Positions 6,495-11,033 of a DNA stretch of 15,796 nucleotides are shown here, in pieces. Made by a program: the position numbers and the translations under genes. The stretch comes from an uncultured Azospirillum sp. (lineage in GTDB: Bacteria > Pseudomonadota > Alphaproteobacteria > Azospirillales > Azospirillaceae): contig NZ_CAMLJP010000129.1 in NCBI RefSeq assembly GCF_946480385.1, positions 1-15,796 of the forward strand, given 5' to 3'. Within the stretch, counting starts at the first letter, position 1. Each line of letters begins with the position of its first letter. Below the pieces are notes generated by a model. That model saw nothing but the letters and a program-made list of their open reading frames with translations. It was not told the DNA's origin and did not search any database.

Positions 6495-7289
6495 ATGCGG
6501 TTTGCAAAGATTCTGGGTGCTCTCGGCCTTGCAACGGCGGTTCTGGCCGGGGGATTGGCCCCGACCCATGCAAAAGCCGACGCGCTTGAGCGCATCGCCA
6601 AGGAAAAGGTGCTGCGCGTCGCCGTTCCGCAGGACTTCCCGCCCTTCGGCTCGGTCGGCACCGACCTGAAGCCGATCGGCTACGACATCGACGCCGCCAC
6701 CCTGATCGCCAAGGAGATGGGCGCCAAGGTGGAGCTGGTGCCGGTGACCAGCACCAACCGCATCCCCTACCTGACCACCGGCAAGGTCGATCTGGTGATC
6801 TCCAGCCTGGGCAAGAATGCGGAGCGCGAGAAGGTCATCGACTTCTCCACCGCCTACGCCCCCTTCTACAACGGCGTCTTCGGCCCCGACGACATCAAGG
6901 CGGAGAAGCCGGAGGATCTGGACGGCAAGACCGTCGGCGTCACCCGCGGCTCGGTCGAGGACATCGAGCTGTCGAAGATCGTGTCGGACAAGGTCACCGT
7001 CCGCCGCTATGAGGACAACAACGGCACCATCTCCGCCTTCCTGTCGGGGCAGGTGCAGCTGGTCGCCACCGGCAACGTCGTCGCCGCCGCCATCTTCGAG
7101 CGCAACCCGCCGCGCCAGCCGATCATGAAGTTCCTGATCAAGAACTCGCCCTGCTTCGTCGGGCTGAACAAGAACGAAGGGCCGCTGATGGAGAAGGTCA
7201 ACGCCATCATCGCCAAGGCGAAGGATGACGGCTCGCTGAACGCCATCGCCAAGAAGTGGCTGCACGCGCCGCTGCCGAAGGATCTGTGA
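6495..7289 (+). CDS. ABC transporter substrate-binding protein, polar amino-acid family (SBP_bac_3)
   Basis: 264 aa. It has a clear Sec signal peptide (MRFAKILGALGLATAVLAGG...) with likely cleavage after AKA (residues 26-28), so it is periplasmic. The mature part is a family-3 binding protein: LRVAVPQDFPPFGSV, then GYDIDAATLIAKEMGAKVELV (~62-82), the first-lobe end DLVISSLGKNAEREKVIDFSTAY, and GKTVGVTRGSVED (~144-156), whose Arg normally clamps the ligand alpha-carboxylate. It captures an amino acid and delivers it to the permeases encoded downstream; the exact ligand cannot be read. Start: ATG 6495 gives the signal peptide directly, with GGAG 10 nt upstream; the upstream in-frame start at 6408 would bury it. 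A 264-nt gap filled with REP-like elements separates it from the permease genes, consistent with higher expression of the binding protein. Confidence 0.93.
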   Translation: MRFAKILGALGLATAVLAGGLAPTHAKADALERIAKEKVLRVAVPQDFPPFGSVGTDLKPIGYDIDAATLIAKEMGAKVELVPVTSTNRIPYLTTGKVDLVISSLGKNAEREKVIDFSTAYAPFYNGVFGPDDIKAEKPEDLDGKTVGVTRGSVEDIELSKIVSDKVTVRRYEDNNGTISAFLSGQVQLVATGNVVAAAIFERNPPRQPIMKFLIKNSPCFVGLNKNEGPLMEKVNAIIAKAKDDGSLNAIAKKWLHAPLPKDL

Positions 7290-7298
7290 CGGAACACG

Positions 7299-7437
7299 CC
7301 CTCTCCCGCCCCGGGAGAGGGCTCGGAGCCGACGGCCATAGGCCGGACGAGCGCCGAAGGTGATCGTAGGCGGAGCGCGGTCGCGAGACTTGCGAGCGGC
7401 CTTGGACCCGCGCCGCAGGCGTGGGGAGGGTGAGGGG
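7299..7437. repeat. REP-like element, left half of an inverted pair
   Basis: It starts with the 23-bp core hairpin (7299-7321), ends with GGGGAGGGTGAGGGG (7423-7437), and carries an imperfect hairpin CCCGCGCC-GCA-GGCGTGGG just before that end. It contains about 90 nt between core and inner hairpin that the right-hand copy lacks. It begins 10 nt after the binding-protein stop codon. Confidence 0.75.
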
Positions 7438-7470
7438 CAATCCGGACATGGACCCCTTATCCTTGGATCA

Positions 7471-7528
7471 CCCCTCACCCTTCCCATGCTCCGCATGGGC
7501 CCCTTCCCTCTCCCGGGGCGGGAGAGGG
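7471..7528. repeat. REP-like element, right half of an inverted pair
   Basis: CCCCTCACCCTTCCC (7471-7485) is the inverted copy of 7423-7437 with 14 of 15 bases matching. The hairpin CCCATGC-TCC-GCATGGG and the 23-bp core (7506-7528) follow. Orientation and order match the element at 1-53. Together with 7299-7437 it makes a BIME-like arrangement with a 33-nt centre. Confidence 0.8.
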
Positions 7529-7553
7529 AGATTCTCCGCTACGGACGCCCCTT

Positions 7554-8228
7554 ATGGCCTACAGTTTCGATTTCTCGTCCCTGTTGGACTACACGCCCGT
7601 GCTGGTGGACGGGGTGGTGACGACGGTGGGGTTGACGGCGGTCAGCACGGTGTTGGGCGTCGCGCTCGGCATCGGCGGAGCGGCGGCGCGGACCTCCACC
7701 GTCAAGCCGCTGGCGGTGGTGGTCGGCGCCTATGTCGAGCTGATCCGCAACACGCCCTTCCTGGTGCAGCTGTTCTTCATCTTCTTCGGGCTGCCGTCGC
7801 TGGGCATCCGGCTGGCGGAATGGCAGGCGGCGGTGCTGGCGATGGTCGTCAATCTCGGTGCCTATTCGACCGAGATCATCCGCGCCGGCATCGACGCCAC
7901 GCCCAAGGGCCAGATCGAGGCCGGGGCCAGCCTGGGCATGACCGGGCCGCAGATCTTCCGCTATGTCGTCCTGGGGCCGGCGATGGAGAAGATCTGGCCG
8001 GCGCTGACCAGCCAGATCGTCATCGTCATGCTGGGATCGTCGGTCTGCTCGCAGATCGCGGCGGAGGAGCTGAGCTTCGCCGCCAACTTCATCCAGTCCC
8101 GCAATTTCCGGCCCTTCGAGGTCTATTTCCTGGCGACGGCGCTGTATCTGGCGCTGGCAGTCGCCTTGCGCTGGATCCTGAGCCTGGTCGGCGGGCGGAT
8201 GTTCGCCAAGGGGGTGTCGCGTGCTTGA
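7554..8228 (+). CDS. Amino-acid ABC transporter permease 1 (HisM/GlnP type)
   Basis: 224 aa inner-membrane protein with about five hydrophobic helices. VVTTVGLTAVSTVLGVALGIGG (~21-42) starts the HisMQ-type permease domain; VELIRNTPFLVQLFFIFFGLP (~61-81) is the hallmark of polar amino-acid permeases; the EAA loop that docks on the ATPase is IIRAGIDATPKGQIEAGASLGM (~108-129). It pairs with the next gene as a heterodimeric channel. ATG 7554 has a poor ribosome site (GGA at 7542), and the start lies only 25 nt after a REP-like hairpin, which may lower translation. Its end overlaps the next gene by 8 nt. Confidence 0.93.
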   Translation: MAYSFDFSSLLDYTPVLVDGVVTTVGLTAVSTVLGVALGIGGAAARTSTVKPLAVVVGAYVELIRNTPFLVQLFFIFFGLPSLGIRLAEWQAAVLAMVVNLGAYSTEIIRAGIDATPKGQIEAGASLGMTGPQIFRYVVLGPAMEKIWPALTSQIVIVMLGSSVCSQIAAEELSFAANFIQSRNFRPFEVYFLATALYLALAVALRWILSLVGGRMFAKGVSRA

Positions 8229-8871
8229 ATTCACCCTCTGGGACATCCTGTCCAACCTGCTGCTGGCGGCGCGCTGGACGGTGCTGCTGTCGCTGATCGC
8301 CTTCGTCTCCGGCGGGGTGGCGGGGCTGCTGCTGCTGCTGGCGCGGGTGTCGCCGGTGCCGCCGCTGCGCGTCGCGGCAAAGCTGTTCATCGAGGTGTTC
8401 CAGGGCACGCCGCTGTTGATGCAGCTGTTCATCGTCTTCTTCGCGCTGCCGCTGATCGGCATCGAGACGACGGCCTGGACCGCCGCCGCCATCGGTCTGA
8501 CGCTGTTCACCGCCGCCTATCTCGCCGAGATCTGGCGCGGCTGCGTCGAGGCGGTGCCGAAGGGCCAGTGGGAAGCCTCGGCCAGTCTGGCGCTGACGTT
8601 CGGCGAGCAGATGCGCCACGTCATCCTGCCGCAGGCGCTGCGCATCGCCGTGCCGCCGACCGTCGGATTCTCGGTGCAGGTGGTGAAGGGCACGGCGGTG
8701 ACCTCCATCATCGGTTTCGTCGAGGTGACGAAGGCCGGAACCATGATCACCAACGCCACCTTCCAGCCCTTCCTGGTCTATGGGCTGGTCGGGCTGATCT
8801 ATTTCGCCCTGTGCTATCCGCTGTCGCTGTCGGCCAAGGCGCTGGAAAGGAAGCTGAATGTCGCCCGTTAA
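8221..8871 (+). CDS. Amino-acid ABC transporter permease 2
   Basis: 216 aa, GTG start at 8221 with a GGGGG-type ribosome site inside the end of the previous gene. It is the same permease family: ARWTVLLSLIAFVSGGVAGLLLLLARVS (~17-44), FIEVFQGTPLLMQLFIVFFALP (~56-77) and the EAA loop AEIWRGCVEAVPKGQWEASASLAL (~102-125). It forms the membrane channel with permease 1. The 8-nt overlap upstream and 14-nt overlap downstream show one translationally coupled unit of permease 1, permease 2 and ATPase. Confidence 0.94.
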   Translation: MLEFTLWDILSNLLLAARWTVLLSLIAFVSGGVAGLLLLLARVSPVPPLRVAAKLFIEVFQGTPLLMQLFIVFFALPLIGIETTAWTAAAIGLTLFTAAYLAEIWRGCVEAVPKGQWEASASLALTFGEQMRHVILPQALRIAVPPTVGFSVQVVKGTAVTSIIGFVEVTKAGTMITNATFQPFLVYGLVGLIYFALCYPLSLSAKALERKLNVAR

Positions 8872-9637
8872 GACACTCCCCGCTGGTGGGCCCGCCACCG
8901 GCCGGCCTCTGGTGAAGCTGTCCGGCATCCGCAAATCCTTCGGCCCGGTGGAGGTGCTGAAGGGCGTCGACATGGCGGTGGAGGAGGGGCAGGTCGTCGC
9001 CATGATCGGCCGCAGCGGATCGGGCAAGAGCACGCTGCTGCGCAGCATCAACGGGCTGGAGCGCATCGACGGCGGCGTGATCGAGGTCGACGGCGAATGC
9101 GTCGACCCCGGCCAGATCGACCTGCGCGCGCTGCGCCAGAAGGTCGGCATGGTGTTCCAGCAGTTCAACCTGTTCCCCCACCTGACCGCCGGCGAGAACG
9201 TCATGCTGGCGCTGAAGGTGGTGAAGAAGCAGGACAAGGCCACCACCCGCGCCGCGGCGGAAGCCGCCCTGGCCAAGGTGGGCTTGGGCCAGAAGTTCGA
9301 CGCCTACCCGTCGCAGCTGTCGGGCGGCCAGCAGCAGCGCGTCGCCATCGCGCGGTCGCTGGCGATGGCGCCGAAGGTTCTGCTGTGCGACGAGATCACC
9401 TCGGCGCTCGACCCCGAACTGGTGGCCGAGGTGCTGGGGGTGGTGCGCAAGCTGGCGGAAGAGGGGATGACGCTGATCCTGGTGACGCACGAGATGCGCT
9501 TCGCCCGCGAGGTCTGCGACCGGCTGGTCTTCATGCATGGCGGCCGCATCATCGAACAGGGACCGCCGGCCGAGCTGTTCGACCGGCCGTCCACCCCCGA
9601 ACTGGCGCAGTTCATCGGCATGGTGGAAGCACGCTGA
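8858..9637 (+). CDS. Amino-acid ABC transporter ATP-binding protein (GlnQ/HisP type)
   Basis: 259 aa. Walker A GRSGSGKST (51-59), Q-loop FQQFNLFPHLT (100-110), signature LSGGQQQR (154-161), Walker B VLLCDE (174-179), D-loop SALD, H-loop His211 (LVTHEM). The first ~17 residues (Pro/Gly-rich) are an extension ahead of the usual start of the fold (LVKLSGIRKSFG). Oddity: after the Walker B Glu the sequence is ITSALD where this family nearly always has PTSALD. The ATPase powers uptake through the two permeases; it acts at the cytosolic face. Its ATG overlaps permease 2 by 14 nt. It is the last gene of the importer cassette. Confidence 0.95.
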   Translation: MSPVKTLPAGGPATGRPLVKLSGIRKSFGPVEVLKGVDMAVEEGQVVAMIGRSGSGKSTLLRSINGLERIDGGVIEVDGECVDPGQIDLRALRQKVGMVFQQFNLFPHLTAGENVMLALKVVKKQDKATTRAAAEAALAKVGLGQKFDAYPSQLSGGQQQRVAIARSLAMAPKVLLCDEITSALDPELVAEVLGVVRKLAEEGMTLILVTHEMRFAREVCDRLVFMHGGRIIEQGPPAELFDRPSTPELAQFIGMVEAR

Positions 9638-9646
9638 ACGGCGTGC
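9629..9646 (+). terminator. Small hairpin at the end of the importer operon
   Basis: GCACGC (9629-9634) and GCGTGC (9641-9646) pair perfectly around TGAACG, overlapping the ATPase stop codon. There is no T-tract. GCTGAACGG is also directly repeated here. The rest of the 58-nt convergent gap shows no other structure, so how the importer transcript ends is unclear. Confidence 0.25.
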
Positions 9647-9695
9647 TGAACGGTGCGCCCTGCCCTTCCGGCGTCTCCCCCCTGCCCTGCCCCGG

Positions 9696-10415
9696 TCAGT
9701 GCTTGCGCACGCCGAGGTCCAGCAGTGCCTTGCGCAGGCCGGACGCGGCGGCGGGGCTGGGGACGGTCTGGCGGAAGAAGGCGTAATAGCTCCTGCTGAG
9801 GGCGGCGGCGGACTGGCCGCGGCTGGAGCCGGGGGCGACGCGGTAGATCTCGTACAGGGCGTGACCCAGGCCGCCGTCCAGCTGGTACTTCATCTTGATG
9901 TTCATGAAGCGCACCGGCCCGAGGATGCGGCGGACACTCTCCTCCGACTGCTTGGCGTAGATGATCTCCGGCACATTGATCTGGATTTCCGCCGGGCGGC
10001 CGTTCGAGGTGCGGACGAAGACGGTGGTCGAGGAATAGCCGCAGGGATCGGCGTCGGCGCCGACCTCCTTCACCTGGATCAGGCCGCGCCCCTGCGAGGC
10101 GGTGAAGGCGCGCTTCAGATCGACCAGCACCGACCGGCAATCGGCCAGGGTCGGGACGATGATGGTCATGCGCGCCAGATCCTTGATGGAATGCCAGTCA
10201 CCGTCATAGTCCATGCCGACCTTCTGGGACGCGCGCTCCTCGCTCTTGATCGGGGCGGCGGAGATGACGCCGCGGTATTTGGCGGCGATGGACTGGCCGA
10301 CCTGCTCGATCTCCGCCTTCGACGCCGCGGCATCGGCGAAGACGCCCGTCTTGATGCGCGACTGCGCCGCATTCTTGATGCTGTTCAAAAAGGCGGCGTG
10401 CGTGCCGGTGGCCAT
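9696..10415 (-). CDS. Stand-alone RelA/SpoT-fold nucleotidyltransferase (small alarmone-synthetase-like)
   Basis: 239 aa with no HD hydrolase, TGS or ACT domain. Features of the RelA/SpoT synthetase domain in order: IKSEERASQKV (~56-66, like the ATP-binding KS..S..K stretch); SIKDLARMTIIV (76-87) with Asp79 at the catalytic Asp position; PCGYSSTTVFV (124-134), matching the GDP-binding GY.S motif; AEIQINVPEIIYAK (142-155) with Glu143 at the second catalytic position; GHALYE (184-189). Since both acidic residues are kept, (p)ppGpp-type synthesis is plausible, but the family also includes toxic (toxSAS) and tRNA- or nucleotide-modifying members, and no hydrolase partner or antitoxin gene is adjacent. 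There is no signal peptide, so it is cytosolic. ATG 10415 has AAGGA 10 nt upstream. It is convergent with the ABC operon and stands alone. Confidence 0.75.
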   Translation of the reverse strand: MATGTHAAFLNSIKNAAQSRIKTGVFADAAASKAEIEQVGQSIAAKYRGVISAAPIKSEERASQKVGMDYDGDWHSIKDLARMTIIVPTLADCRSVLVDLKRAFTASQGRGLIQVKEVGADADPCGYSSTTVFVRTSNGRPAEIQINVPEIIYAKQSEESVRRILGPVRFMNIKMKYQLDGGLGHALYEIYRVAPGSSRGQSAAALSRSYYAFFRQTVPSPAAASGLRKALLDLGVRKH

Positions 10416-10449
10416 GGGTCCGTTCCTTCGCAGGCGATCGATTTATCCC

Positions 10450-10492
10450 ATCATACCGCATGGCCAGTGGAGGGGAAGTGACGGTCGTCACT
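10450..10492 (-). promoter_or_regulatory. Promoter/operator candidate for the RelA/SpoT-like gene
   Basis: On the minus strand TATGAT (10455-10450) is a good -10 box. No strong -35 is seen at the right distance. A perfect palindrome, AGTGAC-GGTC-GTCACT (10477-10492), overlaps the upstream edge of where the -35 would sit, as expected of a regulated or activator-dependent promoter. Confidence 0.4.
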
Positions 10493-11033
10493 CGAAAGAT
10501 TTGGGTATGAAAGGAATATATTCTGTAAATTAATTCCTTAACCAGCCCGGCAGTCGGCGTTGTGCACTCACGGGCGTTAACTTTTTTGCAGACGCAAAGG
10601 GCCGTTTCCGAATTTGGCTTACCCCAGCGGCCGTAATCCAGCGCGACAGCCATCTATCAATCCAGTGTCCGAATGGGTAAGTATAACCAGCAAACATATG
10701 GCATCAATCAGCGGTATTTTTGAAAGTATGATGCGCATAGACGCACATCGTCGGGGTTTCTCTGGTCTATGTCTTTCGAGATCATCTTGAGAAAGTGAAT
10801 GCAAGCAAAGCGTATACTGATGTGATCAAAATAAGACTGTATGATAGATCGCAGAACCTGTGACCAAGATGGGATATAGTTTGCTGACCTGAGTCCACCC
10901 CCTTGAACGGCCCTGTGATCGGCTGGGCCAAATTTGCCACAAGCTTCGAGAAAAGTTAACCGGACTTGGAAAGGTTTCGTTAACCATTAAAGCCCCAGCA
11001 TGGCTTCAACACAACGGACATAGGATTGAAGTC
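10493..11033. promoter_or_regulatory. AT-rich leader/regulatory region upstream of the cellulase gene
   Basis: No credible gene is seen; the 61-codon minus-strand frame at 10619-10804 starts with TTG and has no ribosome site. The base composition is clearly more AT-rich than the flanking genes. The motif TTAAC recurs at 10538, 10576, 10956 and 10980. The last copy is TTAACCAT (10980-10987), identical to the CtrA half-site known in alphaproteobacteria, 46 nt before the cellulase ATG. AAAAGTTAAC (10951-10960) and GTTAACTTTT (10575-10584) form a long-distance inverted repeat. No tidy sigma70 pair was found. The region is long for a simple promoter and could hold a small RNA or several operators. 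Confidence 0.4.

Noticed and set aside
7421..8296. 291-codon plus-strand frame running from the REP region into permease 1
   Set aside because: Begins inside a repeat and overlaps permease 1 in another frame; its translation is Gly/Ala/Arg-rich noise.
10530..10542. Possible full CtrA box TTAA-N7-TTAAC
   Set aside because: The spacing between TTAA and TTAAC is only 4 nt, so it does not fit the two-half-site consensus.
10619..10804. 61-codon minus-strand frame in the gap before the cellulase gene
   Set aside because: TTG start, no ribosome site, no recognisable features; noted only because the region is otherwise empty.
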